Assembly (NCBI RefSeq): GCF_000311725.1
Contig: NZ_HE978515.1
Location: 469,480-507,111 of the forward strand
Direction: 5' to 3'
DNA length: 37,632 bases
Origin: Robertmurraya massiliosenegalensis JC6
Lineage (GTDB): Bacteria > Bacillota > Bacilli > Bacillales > Cytobacillaceae
Made by a program: the position numbers and the translations under genes. Numbering within the stretch: the first letter of the stretch is position 1; every line of letters begins with the position of its first letter. This document shows, piece after piece, positions 26,660 to 36,283 of the stretch. The notes under the pieces are model-generated. The model was not told the origin of the DNA, did not search any database, and saw only the letters and a program-made list of their open reading frames with translations.

Positions 26660-27072
26660 TCAACTTCACCATTTCGTTTTGCAATCACTTCACGCCAAGA
26701 AAGGTCTCCACGCTCTAGTCCTTTTATGATGACTTCAGCAGTTCCCATATTTGTTGCCAGAGGTACTAAATATACGTCACATAATCGAATTAATGCCGAA
26801 ACATCCGGTTCATGCGGTTGAGCTGTCAGCGGATCACGGAAAAATAAGACGACATCCATTTGATTGTTAGCAATCATCGCTCCAATTTCTTGGTCCCCGC
26901 CAAGTGGCCCTGATTGAAATCGATGTACGTTCAAGCTAGTTGCTTCCATTATTTTCAAACCTGTTGTTCCAGTTCCAAAAAGGGTATGGTCCTTTAAAAT
27001 ATGTTCGTAAGCTGTTACAAATCGTACCATATCGTCTTTTTTCTTATCATGGGCGATTAAGGCAATATTCAT
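26656..27072 (-). CDS. mgsA: Methylglyoxal synthase
   Basis: MgsA turns dihydroxyacetone phosphate into methylglyoxal and phosphate, a bypass that relieves sugar-phosphate stress. The 138-residue protein has [16 protein letters not shown], the phosphate-binding [10 protein letters not shown], the catalytic [13 protein letters not shown] and [15 protein letters not shown] regions, and a conserved [16 protein letters not shown] lies before the ATG. Bacillithiol protects against methylglyoxal, so its position beside bshB1/bshA makes functional sense; the same order is known in B. subtilis. Confidence 0.97.
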   Translation of the reverse strand: MNIALIAHDKKKDDMVRFVTAYEHILKDHTLFGTGTTGLKIMEATSLNVHRFQSGPLGGDQEIGAMIANNQMDVVLFFRDPLTAQPHEPDVSALIRLCDVYLVPLATNMGTAEVIIKGLERGDLSWREVIAKRNGEVE

Positions 27073-27092
27073 CGCACTCTCCTCTTTTCTAC

Positions 27093-27893
27093 TTATTCGA
27101 TGATATTTTCAAGTCCGTAAACAAATGTGTCTAATTTTACGACTGTATCAACCGCAAGCTTGACACCTGACATAAAGGATGCCCGATTATAAGAATCATG
27201 TCGAATCGTCAGTGTTTGTCCATCTGAACCGAACATCACTTGCTGATGTGCAATTAAACCAGGCAAGCGAACAGAATGGATATGCATTCCTTCAAAGTCT
27301 GCTCCTCTTGCCCCTTGGATGGTTTCTTTTTCATTTGGATGGCCCTGTATTTTCTGCTCTCTAACCGCAGAAATCATTTGTGCGGTTTTGACAGCAGTAC
27401 CAGAAGGGGCATCGAGCTTTTGATCATGATGCAATTCAATGATTTCAACATCATGAAAGTACTTTCCAGCCAGTTGCGAAAATTTCATCATAAGTACTGC
27501 CCCAATTGCAAAATTAGGTGCAATAATACAGCCTATTTCTTTCTCTTCGCAAATCGATTGTAGTTCTGCTAAATCCTCTTTCGAAAAGCCAGTTGTTCCA
27601 ACCACTGGTCTAATGCCATGTAATAGTGCCGTTTTTGTGTGATGCATTCCAATTTCAGGTGTCGTTAAATCGATCAATACATCTGCCTCAACTAGAGCAA
27701 GGCATTTTTCAATGTCACCGTAAACAGGTACTTCTGAAGATCCAAAACCGTCAACATCTTGGAGTAGTTTTCCATCATATTTATAGTCAATCGCAGCAAC
27801 AAGTTGATAGTTTTCTGTTCTTTCAACAAGTTGTACCGCTTCTCTCCCCATTCGTCCTCTTGGTCCAGCTATGATTACTTTAATATCGCTCAC
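27093..27893 (-). CDS. dapB: 4-hydroxy-tetrahydrodipicolinate reductase
   Basis: DapB reduces hydroxy-tetrahydrodipicolinate with NAD(P)H toward diaminopimelate and lysine, feeding peptidoglycan and, in spore-formers, dipicolinate supply. The 266-residue enzyme starts with GTG ([23 protein letters not shown], Rossmann loop). Other marks are [24 protein letters not shown], and [15 protein letters not shown] with the catalytic His and Lys. Its ribosome site (GAGGAG) lies within the last codons of ypjD, 6 bp before the gap, so the two genes are coupled. Confidence 0.97.
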   Translation of the reverse strand: MSDIKVIIAGPRGRMGREAVQLVERTENYQLVAAIDYKYDGKLLQDVDGFGSSEVPVYGDIEKCLALVEADVLIDLTTPEIGMHHTKTALLHGIRPVVGTTGFSKEDLAELQSICEEKEIGCIIAPNFAIGAVLMMKFSQLAGKYFHDVEIIELHHDQKLDAPSGTAVKTAQMISAVREQKIQGHPNEKETIQGARGADFEGMHIHSVRLPGLIAHQQVMFGSDGQTLTIRHDSYNRASFMSGVKLAVDTVVKLDTFVYGLENIIE

Positions 27894-27899
27894 CTTATA

Positions 27900-28241
27900 T
27901 CACTCCTCTGTATTCTCTATCCTTGTCCAACGATTTTTATCTCTCGTATTAAACTTGTGCATCACTCGGTCGTGGGCCTCTTCTAGATCAATATTAAGAG
28001 AGTTAGCAAAACAAGTAATCACAAAAAGCAAGTCACCTAATTCTTCTTCAATTGTTTTTTCATCCTCTGATGCTTTCTTTGGCTTTTCACCATAATAATG
28101 ATTGACTTCACGAGCCAATTCTCCTAATTCTTCGGTCATTCTTGCCATCATCGCTAAAGGGCTAAAATACCCTTCTTTAAATTGACTTATGTATGTATCT
28201 ACTTCTACTTGAAGCTCTTGTATCGTCTTATTCTTTGTCAC
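27900..28241 (-). CDS. ypjD: MazG-like nucleotide pyrophosphohydrolase YpjD
   Basis: I chose GTG 28241 (MTKNKTIQELQVEVD), with TAGGAG about 11 bases upstream, giving 113 residues; a GTG at 28253 would overlap that site. The all-alpha NTP pyrophosphatase motif is seen: EELGELAREVNHYYG, then EEELGDLLFVITCFANSL (the Glu and Asp residues bind Mg). The EEAHDRVMHKFNTRDKNRW end is close to B. subtilis YpjD. It probably hydrolyses non-canonical NTPs as house-cleaning. It is first in the ypjD-dapB-mgsA-bshB1-bshA-cca-birA chain, with a good promoter upstream. Confidence 0.92.
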   Translation of the reverse strand: MTKNKTIQELQVEVDTYISQFKEGYFSPLAMMARMTEELGELAREVNHYYGEKPKKASEDEKTIEEELGDLLFVITCFANSLNIDLEEAHDRVMHKFNTRDKNRWTRIENTEE

Positions 28242-28283
28242 GTATGTAACCACTCCTACTACAAATGTTAGTCATTACAGTTA

Positions 28284-28312
28284 ATATTAAATAATAACGA
28301 TCGCTTTTACAA
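28284..28312 (-). promoter_or_regulatory. Promoter of the ypjD-dapB-mgsA-bsh-cca-birA unit
   Basis: On the minus strand TTGTAA (28312-28307) and TAATAT (28289-28284) have a 17-base spacer. It lies about 43 bp before the ypjD start. Confidence 0.65.
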
Positions 28313-28334
28313 ATATTTTTTCTTTCTCCATTTG

Positions 28335-28363
28335 TTGCCATTCTTATTTGCTTCCCTTATAAT
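28335..28363 (+). promoter_or_regulatory. Promoter of ypjC
   Basis: TTGCCA (28335-28340) and TATAAT (28358-28363) are separated by 17 bases, a strong sigma-A match 43 bp before the ypjC ATG. It diverges from the ypjD promoter, with 22 bp between the two -35 boxes. Confidence 0.8.
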
Positions 28364-28406
28364 TAAAGCGTTTTGAACGTAGCTTGCGAAAGAGAGGAGT
28401 ACTAAA

Positions 28407-29279
28407 ATGCCTTTGGGACTAAAGTTTAAAAATATATTCTATATACTACTAGGTTCTGCTATTTTTTCATTTGGAATTGTTCACTTTAATATGCAAAATA
28501 ATTTAGCAGAAGGAGGCTTCACAGGAATTACCCTGTTGCTTTACTTCCTTTATAAATTTGACCCCTCTTACACAAATTTACTATTAAATATTCCGGTATT
28601 TTTCATTGGCTGGAAACTACTTGGTCGCAATGTGTTCTTCTATACGATCATTGGTACTGTGAGTGTATCGGTTTTTCTTTGGTTATTCCAACGTTACCAA
28701 TTTCAAATCCCTTTACATGATGATTTAGCACTCGCTGCCCTTTTTGCTGGAGTATTTATTGGGATTGGTTTAGGAATTATATTTCGTTTCGGTGGTACAA
28801 CCGGTGGTGTCGATATTATCGCAAGGCTTGCTCAAAAATATATCGGTTGGAGCATGGGGAAGACGATGTTCATGTTTGATGCGGTCGTCATCACGCTATC
28901 ACTTATTTTTTATTTATCCCATCGTGAAGCAATGTACACATTAGTCGCTGTCTTTGTTGGAGCAAAGGTCATTGATTTCATGCAGGAAGGAGCTTACTCT
29001 GCTAGAGGAGCGATGATTATTTCTGATCAAAATGATGCGATCTCCGCTAAAATTATGCAAGAAATGGACAGAGGCGTTACTGTCCTAAAGGGACATGGAT
29101 CTTTTACAAAGCAAGAGCGAGACGTATTGTATTGTGTAGTAGGACGTAATGAAATTGTTCGATTGAAAAATTTGATTACGTCAGTAGATCCGCATGCATT
29201 TGTATCCGTGAGCATCGTGCACGATGTGCTTGGTGAAGGTTTTACACTTGATGAAAATAAGAGACCGATTGAAAGATAA
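28407..29279 (+). CDS. ypjC: YitT-family membrane protein (YpjC-like, DUF2179 C-terminus)
   Basis: The 290-residue protein has about five or six membrane segments in its first 200 residues (IFYILLGSAIFSFGIVHFN, LLLNIPVFFIGWKLL, FFYTIIGTVSVSVFLWLF, LAALFAGVFIGIGLGIIF, MFDAVVITLSLIFYL). The motifs NLAEGGFTGI and FGGTTGGVDIIARL are typical of the YitT family. The last 80 residues are a cytoplasmic DUF2179 domain (MIISDQNDAISAKIMQEMDRGVTVLKGHGSFT). Transport is suspected for the family but not proven. AGAGGAG precedes the ATG. It is the only plus-strand gene in the core cluster apart from ponA, with its own promoter and terminator. Confidence 0.9.
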   Translation: MPLGLKFKNIFYILLGSAIFSFGIVHFNMQNNLAEGGFTGITLLLYFLYKFDPSYTNLLLNIPVFFIGWKLLGRNVFFYTIIGTVSVSVFLWLFQRYQFQIPLHDDLALAALFAGVFIGIGLGIIFRFGGTTGGVDIIARLAQKYIGWSMGKTMFMFDAVVITLSLIFYLSHREAMYTLVAVFVGAKVIDFMQEGAYSARGAMIISDQNDAISAKIMQEMDRGVTVLKGHGSFTKQERDVLYCVVGRNEIVRLKNLITSVDPHAFVSVSIVHDVLGEGFTLDENKRPIER

Positions 29280-29300
29280 AACACCAAAAAAGAAGCTGGG

Positions 29301-29329
29301 TCAAAAAGTCGGTGATAACGACTTTTTGA
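29301..29329 (+). terminator. Hairpin terminator of ypjC
   Basis: TCAAAAAGTCG (29301-29311) pairs with CGACTTTTTGA (29319-29329); the T5 lies within the 3' arm. It begins 22 bp after the ypjC stop. Confidence 0.65.
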
Positions 29330-29383
29330 TTCTAGTTTGAAGTGTATAAATTCCCTCGCAGTTGGAGTGGCAGCATGAAAAAA

Positions 29384-29566
29384 TAACAGGAAAAATTCCG
29401 CTTAATGAGCAACCATCATGAAAAAAAGCCAAAATAACAGGAAAATTTCCTGCTTTTCCCTCAATAAATACTAAAATAAACGATTTTGCTCTCCATAACC
29501 GGAAAATCTTCCGTTATTTCTCCTAAAAGGGACTCCAATGAGGATTTAACAGGAAAAATTCCGCTT
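29384..29566. repeat. Four copies of a short palindromic repeat
   Basis: Copies start at 29384 (ATAACAGGAAAAATTCCGCTT), 29434 (ATAACAGGAAAATTTCCTGCT), 29495 (ATAACCGGAAAATCTTCCGTT) and 29546 (TTAACAGGAAAAATTCCGCTT). Each is centred on GGAAAAWTTCC. Starts are 50, 61 and 51 bp apart and the spacers are unrelated. This resembles repeats scattered in Bacillaceae intergenic DNA, not a CRISPR, because copies are short, degenerate and irregularly spaced. Confidence 0.7.
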
Positions 29567-29714
29567 AAGGGCAAGAAATGGTTCGAGCAAAATAGGATCT
29601 TTTAGTAGAAATTTAGACAAGGTAGAAATCTATTGGATTCTTGAAGGTTAATTGGCGTTTCCCTCGATTTTTTTATACGAGGAAAATCGAAAATCTTGCG
29701 TAAATACAAAAATA

Positions 29715-29755
29715 GAGAAAGGTGAATTTGAGTACCCTCAGGATTCACCTTTCTC
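29715..29755 (-). terminator. 13-bp hairpin after yugP
   Basis: GAGAAAGGTGAAT (29715-29727) pairs with ATTCACCTTTCTC (29743-29755). It lies 40 bp downstream of yugP on the minus strand. The following bases on that strand are T-poor, so termination is likely but not sure. Confidence 0.55.
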
Positions 29756-29794
29756 ATGATTTGAAGCTAGTTAAGTCCCAGCTTCTTTTTTCTT

Positions 29795-30478
29795 CTATTC
29801 GCTTCTCTGCATGCCTGTATAGATTAAAATCAGTCGAACTAGTTCTAATACTGCTACGGCTGCTGCTGCGACGTACGTTAATGCAGCTGCATTTAGAACC
29901 TTCTTTGTTTCTTTTTCTTCATCATTTCGAATAATACCAAGTGATACAACTTGATCCATTGCTCGATTTGATGCATTAAACTCCACTGGTAATGTGACAA
30001 GTTGGAACACAACGGCAGCTGCCATAAAGATAATACCTAATAACAATAAATTACTTAGCTGAGCAAAAATCCCAATCATAATGAGCACCCACGAAAAGTT
30101 TGAGCCAAAGTTCGCAACAGGAACTAATGAATGACGAATTCTTAGTGGAGCATAATCTAATTGATCCTGAATCGCATGCCCTACCTCGTGTGCAGCAATG
30201 GCTGCTGCAGCAACAGAATGTCCATGATAGTTCTCAGAAGATAAACGAACTGTTTTGGAACGGGGGTCATAATGATCCGTTAGAAGACCTCTTGTTTCTT
30301 GTACGGCTACGTCGTATAAACCATTTGTATCTAAAATTCTTCTTGCTACCTCGGCACCACGCATGTGGGATGAAGAGGGAACCCGTGAATATTTCTTATA
30401 AGCGCCTTTAACCTTCAACTGCGCCCATATCGGAATTAAAATGATAAGGGCAAAATAGATTAGAAAACCAAATCCCAT
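29795..30478 (-). CDS. yugP: Membrane zinc metallopeptidase, YugP family
   Basis: The 227-residue protein has an N-terminal membrane segment (MGFGFLIYFALIILIPIWAQ), then VPSSSHMRGAEVARRILD, NGLYDV and LTDHYDPRSKTVRLSS. The zinc motif HEVGH is seen in AAIAAHEVGHAIQDQLDYAPL (about residues 97-101). Two or three further membrane segments follow (FSWVLIMIGIFAQL, NLLLLGIIFMAAAVVFQLV, AALTYVAAAAVAVLELVRLILIY). This is the neutral zinc metallopeptidase 2 family. TGGAGG precedes the ATG. In B. subtilis yugP is elsewhere on the chromosome, so its place beside ypjC is a local arrangement. The substrate is unknown. Confidence 0.92.
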   Translation of the reverse strand: MGFGFLIYFALIILIPIWAQLKVKGAYKKYSRVPSSSHMRGAEVARRILDTNGLYDVAVQETRGLLTDHYDPRSKTVRLSSENYHGHSVAAAAIAAHEVGHAIQDQLDYAPLRIRHSLVPVANFGSNFSWVLIMIGIFAQLSNLLLLGIIFMAAAVVFQLVTLPVEFNASNRAMDQVVSLGIIRNDEEKETKKVLNAAALTYVAAAAVAVLELVRLILIYTGMQRSE

Positions 30479-30957
30479 TTTTTCTGTATTCCTCCATTAC
30501 TGTTGTAGTAGAACTTTTACACTCAATGTGAACAACAATAAGTTGTTCAGTAAAGACTTTTAAAATATCCATTACCAGTAAAAACGTAAGGATAGTATGC
30601 TTTAATTATATTGTAAAGAGGTTTTAAAACAGAGTCAATTATTTAGCATATTCTACTCGCCCTTACTACATTCTTTTCGGGAGTAAGACATCTTCTCCAA
30701 AACAAAAAGCAAGCAAAAAGGAATTGCCAAATACATTCCCACGAAGCAAATTATGTTGAATAAACAAAGGCTCCTCCAAATAGAATATCTGTTTCTACAA
30801 AACTTTATATCACGAATTAAACTAGATAAAGTTTGTCAACAGATTGCTCTAATATAGGAATTTGGATATGCTCTATATGAGATACTTTTCATTTTCTTTA
30901 TTTTCGGGTACTTCATTGCCCCAGCATCTTTCATTATTCAATCCAAAACCTGTAATC
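30479..30957. other. 479-bp spacer between yugP and the glycan locus
   Basis: No gene or strong hairpin is seen. The half next to yugP should hold its promoter (a TATAAT-like box occurs near 30605 on the minus strand, without a good -35). Base composition becomes more AT-rich toward the glycan locus, so the boundary of the variable region probably lies here. Confidence 0.4.
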
Positions 30958-32064
30958 TTATTTTTTGTCTTCTTTTATGACTTTATAAACTCCTTCTACT
31001 ATTGGAGTATCGATAAAAGTTGATAAATAATTTCTGAACTCTTCATCTGTATCCAGAACAATGACAAAGTTAGCTACATACAACTCTCTTTCAAATAAAC
31101 TTTTACTCTCATTTGAATTCATTTGATTAAATAATTTAAAATTCCAAGAAAGCATTTCATATGTTATCATTCGTTTCAAATAACCACTAGAGACGTACTC
31201 TTCTGTACTGTAAAAGAGCACAGTTGGTTTATCCTTTTGGTAACGTATGATATCATAGTAATTTTTTAATTTTTCGCGAGGAGTAGAGTCTACTTCTCTT
31301 TTATAAATAATTGATTCGACATGCTCATGAAAAGGATAAATGAACCCAAAAGCTAACAACAATCCACTGCATAGACTCATCCATAAATTCTTCTGCGTGG
31401 TTGTGTTTTTCATCCATTCTTTAATTAGTGAAATCATTAGCATTCCTGAGCATAAAATAATAATCGTTCCCTGGTATCGCTCTATACCAGCTAACCGAAC
31501 AGCCTCACCTTCAGGCATAAGAAATACATACATAATATATAACGAAAACATATAAATCAAATAGAATATATCTGCTAATATTGTTGTTCCTAATAATACC
31601 CCTAGTATTTTTTTTCGCTTAATATAGGTATACCCTATAAATAGTAAAGAAATAAAGTTTAATATCATAATAGACTTAACATTAATATTATCACAAAAGT
31701 TAGTCGAGGCTTCCCACATTTTATAACCAATTGTATGAATTGATTCTTCTGATTTCCCTATTCCATCAATAGTAAATGTCTCTTTCGTTATTGCAAAATG
31801 ATTTTCATTATAATCAATATTGGGATAAGTTTTCTCAGTATACTTACCCCACAAATAATTTGCAAACAAAGGAATAACCATTGCTATAACAATGATATAG
31901 ACCATTATCCTTAACTTTCTCTTAAAATTTTTATTCTCTAGAGCTAAGTTTTTGAATACTAAAATAAAGATGATGATGATAATAAATCCTAAAAAAAGTT
32001 TAGCACTATCCTTAATTAAAACAAGAAAAATCAGTAGCGGTAAAGTCGAAATTAGAGTTTTTTT
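30958..32064 (-). pseudogene. N-terminally truncated polytopic membrane protein of the glycan locus
   Basis: The frame is open on the minus strand from the stop at 32065-32067 down to 30958. The first ATG at 31905 (MVYIIVIAMVIPLFANYLWGKY) has only a weak AAGG close by. Upstream, without a start codon, the frame already encodes a membrane segment (KKTLISTLPLLIFLVLIKDS, then LFLGFIIIIIFILVF), so the real N-terminus seems lost. The visible part has about five more membrane segments (SIMILNFISLLFIGYTY, ILGVLLGTTILADIFYLIYM, GTIIILCSGMLMISLI, LCSGLLLAFGFIYPF) and a soluble tail (YYDIIRYQKDKPTVLFYSTEEY). It may be a surface-glycan glycosyltransferase or polymerase; I cannot place it. The 315-residue product may still be made. 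Confidence 0.6.
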
Positions 32065-32169
32065 TCAATCATTACGGTAATAATCTAACAATTCACCTAC
32101 TAACTTTACTAATTTTCCATCTGGATTATAGGCTGGTATAAGAATTGTTATTTTTTGCAAGTCTTTCAT
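32065..32169 (-). pseudogene. Family-2 glycosyltransferase N-terminal stub
   Basis: ATG 32169, with GGGGAG about 12 bases upstream, starts a 34-residue frame: MKDLQKITILIPAYNPDGKL, then VKLVGELLDYYRND and TGA. The ILIPAYNP start is the typical first strand of a GT2 nucleotide-binding domain. The rest of the enzyme is missing. After the TGA the same frame continues directly into the membrane protein remnant, so an internal deletion appears to have joined two broken genes, or one fused gene has lost its centre. Confidence 0.7.
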
Positions 32170-32476
32170 AGATTTATATAACTCCCCAACATTATATTTA
32201 TAGTATATTTCCCTAAACCATCAACTCATTTGACAAAACAGGATAACACTTTAATAATTTAACTTATTAATTAACATTGAAAGGCAGTTCAAATTTTTTT
32301 AAAATCGTTATCTTAAACTTCGGATCTAAATAATTGGACCAAATGCCTGAGCTCTTAGATTATTTCAATCATTCATAATGTTTCTTGACAAAATGCTCAA
32401 ATTATACAAAAAACCTCATTTTTGGTATAGTGTGCTTATCTAGAAAACACTACCCAACAGAAGAGGTGCTTCCATA
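32170..32476. other. AT-rich spacer before the IS relic
   Basis: No gene is seen. A TTGACA occurs near 32383 and TATAGT near 32425, too far apart for one promoter. The left end of the IS relic probably lies around 32430-32460, but its inverted repeat is not clear. Confidence 0.4.
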
Positions 32477-33630
32477 ATGATAAAGCATAATGACCAAAAC
32501 GATAAACGACCAAAAGAATTAAATCTTGTCTTTTGTCTCATTTTCCATCATAAAAGCTGTTTTACTCTCTTATAAAGTAAGAAAGGTGATCGTTTTCCAG
32601 CCAAAGATACGGTTTTCGTTTTCTTGAATTATTCGAAGTTCGTTGGCGTCGTTTCATAACTCTTATTAGCGCAGGTATCATTCAAAAAAGTAATGTTCTT
32701 AAGAATTCAAAACGACCAAAAGTGTTGATCTTTGACATTCCATGTATGAACGAAATCGTAGTAAAAAGGTGAAGTTATTATCTCGTTGTATTGATCACTC
32801 CTCTTTAACCAAGCGGTTCTAAAAGGGATTCGTAGGCTTGCTTTGGGTTGGTCTGACGACACTACATTCATGCCTTTTTTGGATTTGAAAGCTCAAATCA
32901 ACGCCATCTCAGAAGATATTGATACAGACGTCGGATTGAAGCATTAGAGCCCACATCTTCAATCATTTCCAGCATGATTGAACGCGCCGCCTTAAAAGCA
33001 GGTGTCCTAGCTTATTATGCGTTGATGCATACTTGCTTTAGCTAGAAATCGTATTAAAGTTATCAGCATCGTCATGGATACCAATCATCTTTATTTAGCG
33101 AATCATCGTTGACACTCCTTAAAAGAATTGTATAAAAAAGCGACACCTTTACTAGGTAAAAAAGAAATTTTGCGCTCCATTCAAACAACAATGACTAATG
33201 GTGTTCAAGTAAAGGCTGTCTTTATTCAAAACCGTAATAAAAATAGTGAATGGCTTGCAATTCTTAGCACGTATTGTACGCTTTTTGAACACTAAATCGT
33301 ACGAAACTATGGCATGTGCTGAGAGATTGAGGTCTTCTTTAAGACGACCAAGTCCCTATTATGCCCGTAAAAGAGTTTCAAGGAACTTCTTATGATTTTC
33401 TGTTCAGCCAAACAATCCTTCTTGTATTTGCCCGCTATATTGTTTTATCGTGGCCGGAATCGCTGTAACAGAGATAAACACATTTTAGGTGGTCTCTTCT
33501 ATAAACTTTGTGATGAAATATTAGAACTTGAATGGAGTGTAGCCTTACAACAATTAATTGAAATTTTTGAAGATACACTAAAAAAGACAAAAACTAATCG
33601 ATAGTCAACTTCAACAGCGGATCAATAGAA
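32477..33630 (+). pseudogene. Degenerate IS4-type transposase
   Basis: An ATG at 32477 (MIKHNDQNDKRPKELNLVF) starts a frame that soon breaks. Fragments in all three plus-strand frames keep DDE-transposase character: RWRRFITLISAGIIQKSNVL, LALGWSDDTTFMPFF, MIERAALKAGVLAYYALM, GGLFYKLCDEILELEWSVAL and QQLIEIFEDTLKKTK. The IS4 Y-2-R-3-E-6-K signature is visible but damaged near 33308-33350: Tyr, then Cys in place of Arg, a TGA in place of Trp, then the Glu and Lys (EIEVFFKTTK). Several frameshifts and stops are present. It is dead and probably old; its insertion or a deletion beside it may have damaged the adjoining glycan genes. Confidence 0.8.
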
Positions 33631-33820
33631 GCACAATTACATCAAGGTCTATTTACCAATTTTTCAGTCAGCGAAGTTTGAGTCATATGAAGTATAAATA
33701 GTTTGAATAAAAAATGAATAAAAGGAATTCACTGTAATACTTTTACATAATATCACTATCCATTGTTACTCTTTAATTATTCACCTTCTCAACAGAGTTC
33801 TTCATAACTTTTGCCTTAAA

Positions 33821-34758
33821 TTATTTCTTATTAAGCAATTTTCTTAGAAAAAACTTCATTATATAGAAGATTTTCGTCATAATACTTATACCCTCTATTC
33901 TTACAATTGCTTTCCACTTATATATTTCGTTAATATCTTTAGAGAGTAAACTATTAAATATTAGACGCATTCTAGCTCTTATTAACTTTATCTCTATAGG
34001 ATGCTCATATAGTTTCAATAACTTGTTCATTTCATTCATAACGAGATAATATGAATCAAAAGATCTTTTAACTTTTTCTACCTTTTTTGAAGTCATGATA
34101 GAATCTGCTCTATATCTTCTCTTATAATACGCATTCGGATCATACATCGCACTTTTAGTATTTAAAAACACTTCTAATGTAAACAATTCATCTTCATGCA
34201 TAATCTTAGGAGTAAAAAGTATTTTATTATCGAGTAATAAACTTCTCTTCATAATATATAGACAAGGAGAAGGAGAGAATGCTTTTAAGTTTTGCCGCAA
34301 GAATTCAAACTTATTATATACTTTATTCTCTTTAAAATGGTATCGAAAATCATATAGCCTTTTATTTATATCTATTTCAATCCCATCTAGGAAAGGTTCA
34401 GCCGAAAACCTAATGATATCTAAATTATGCTTTTCCAATAGAAACAGCAAATTTTCAATAGCACCTTCCAAAATATAATCATCTGAGTCTAAAAAGAAAT
34501 ATATTCTCCATCAGCAGATTCAATTCCTCTGTTTCTAGCTATAGAATTCCCTAAGTTTTTTTGTGATATCACACGAATATTGGGATGTTTTTTAGAATAT
34601 TGATTTATTATATTTAAACTATTATCATTACTTCCATCATTTATAATAATGATTTCTAAGTTAGGATAAGTCTGGTTAATTACAGAGTCTATACACATAG
34701 AAATGTATGCTTCAGTATTATAAACTGGTATTATTACTGATACTAAAGGATTTTGCAT
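33821..34758 (-). pseudogene. Family-2 glycosyltransferase, broken by a one-base frameshift
   Basis: The start at 34758 (MQNPLVSVIIPVYNTEAYIS) overlaps the flippase stop as TAATG. The first 89 residues carry the GT2 N-terminal half (IIIINDGSNDNSLNII, SIARNRGIESADGEYISF), then a stop. One more T in the run that appears as A5 at 34491-34495 would restore ISFLDSDDYI and continue into the 216-residue second frame (KHNLDIIRFSAEPFLDG to FLRKLLNKK). The full product would be 312 residues. The break lies exactly before the DxD-type LDSDD, so neither half should be active. It is closely similar to the gene at 36284-37236. It could be a true mutation, phase variation or a sequencing indel. Confidence 0.85.
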
Positions 34759-36209
34759 TATACTTTATCCTTCTTTCTGCTTTTGAAAATTTTACCTAAT
34801 ATTTCAATGTTCCCTGTTATTTTTAATCCTAACAAAAACATTGATAAACTTAAAATAGCTTTACTAATCATTAGGGTAATAATTGAATAATTTCCGATAA
34901 AGTAATCTAATGCGAGTAAGGGAACTAATACCAATACTGATATTATAAAAGGATGTCCTAATACCTTATAAAATTCATATTGCTTAACCTGAAAAACTTT
35001 AACCATTAATAAATAATTTGCCTGTATAAAATTGATTGAGAAAGAAATCAAAATTGCTAATGCAACATAATGAATTTCCCCTAACCAAATACCTATAACT
35101 ATTCCAATAATATTTAAGATAGTAGACATAATTCCCGATAGCAATAAAAGATCAGTTCGATTAGTAGATTGAAATATTGAACCGGTACTACTCAATATCA
35201 TCTGTATCCAAATTGACAGAGACAAAATTTGTAATGTTAATATACTGCCAGTCCACTGTTGACCGAACAATATATATATAATTTCTTCTGATGAAAAATA
35301 CAAAAAGACCGATAGCGGCATTCCTATAAAAGCGAGCAATCTTGATATTGTTAAGTACGTTTTTTTTATAATTTCCTTTTTATCTTCATACTCAGACATA
35401 ATTGGTTGAATTACCGGCGTTATAACATTAGTAAGAATCTGATTAGGATATAAAGAAAGTTGGTATGCTCTCTCATAATATGATAATTCTTTCAAATTTA
35501 AAAATTTACCAATTAATAATCTATCTAAGTTTCTAGAAAAGTAATTTATAAAGTTAAATAAGAACTGGTTCTTAGAAAAGCTATATATTGCTATTAAATC
35601 TTCTTTTCTAATTTTTGTTAATATTTTTAGATTTGTTTTTAAAAATATTATAATTAGCATAGATACATTTTTAGCAATTGTACTAAAAATCAATGCATAG
35701 TAGCTAAAATTCAAAAGTGCTAGCGTTATTCCCACGATTCCAGATATAACACTAGAAATCACCTGTGCCATGTTAGCTTCTAAGAAGCGTTTTTGTTTCA
35801 ATAAAATAGCTCTAGGAACTATATTAAGTCCACTTGTAAATAAAGCAATTGACATCACTATGCTTGCACCAATCAATTTACTATCATCATAAAAGATAGC
35901 AATAGGCTTAGACATTAAAGCAAATAACAAGCTTAAAATAATCGAAAATATTATGGTAAAACTAAAAATACCATTTAACTGCTTATTTTCTAAATTTTTA
36001 TTTTGAATAATTGCAGGACCTATCCCCATATCGATAAGCATTGAAAAAAAAATTAAAAACACATTAATTACTGATACAATACCAAACTCACTAGGAGTTA
36101 ATATTCTTGCTAGCACACCTAATACTACAAATTGAACTAAATAATATGAATATTTTCCAATTGCACTTATAATGATGCCGTTTTTTAATTCTCTATTTAC
36201 GTTGTTCAT
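34758..36209 (-). CDS. Wzx-like polysaccharide flippase (MOP superfamily)
   Basis: The 483-residue protein has about 12-14 membrane segments across its whole length, beginning NGIIISAIGKYSYYLVQFVVLGVLARILTPSEFG. That start, with FGIVSVINVFLIFFSMLIDMGIGPAIIQNKNL, is characteristic of oligosaccharide flippases of the WzxC/TuaB type. Others are YFSRNLDRLLIGKFL and YERAYQLSLYPNQILTNVI. It would move lipid-linked glycan units across the membrane for teichuronic-acid, capsule or exopolysaccharide assembly. It is the only clearly intact gene of the locus. It overlaps the downstream glycosyltransferase by one base. AT-rich codon use differs from the core genes. Confidence 0.9.
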   Translation of the reverse strand: MNNVNRELKNGIIISAIGKYSYYLVQFVVLGVLARILTPSEFGIVSVINVFLIFFSMLIDMGIGPAIIQNKNLENKQLNGIFSFTIIFSIILSLLFALMSKPIAIFYDDSKLIGASIVMSIALFTSGLNIVPRAILLKQKRFLEANMAQVISSVISGIVGITLALLNFSYYALIFSTIAKNVSMLIIIFLKTNLKILTKIRKEDLIAIYSFSKNQFLFNFINYFSRNLDRLLIGKFLNLKELSYYERAYQLSLYPNQILTNVITPVIQPIMSEYEDKKEIIKKTYLTISRLLAFIGMPLSVFLYFSSEEIIYILFGQQWTGSILTLQILSLSIWIQMILSSTGSIFQSTNRTDLLLLSGIMSTILNIIGIVIGIWLGEIHYVALAILISFSINFIQANYLLMVKVFQVKQYEFYKVLGHPFIISVLVLVPLLALDYFIGNYSIITLMISKAILSLSMFLLGLKITGNIEILGKIFKSRKKDKV

Positions 36210-36283
36210 TTTCTCACTCCATAATATTCAACGAAAACCATGTTATAATAACATTAATGAATCGTTTGACACTCAAGATTTAA

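Larger units (their letters stand above)
29286..29791. repeat. 506-bp spacer bounded by 15-bp perfect inverted repeats
   Basis: The left arm 29286-29300 (AAAAAAGAAGCTGGG) is the exact reverse complement of the right arm 29777-29791. Between them are a terminator, four short palindromic repeats and a 13-bp hairpin. No gene is seen. It may be a non-autonomous mobile element (MITE-like) or an accumulated repeat spacer; no target duplication is evident. Confidence 0.55.

Noticed and set aside
29384-29566. Possible CRISPR array
   Set aside because: Only four short, imperfect palindromic units with uneven steps; no typical repeat length and no cas genes.
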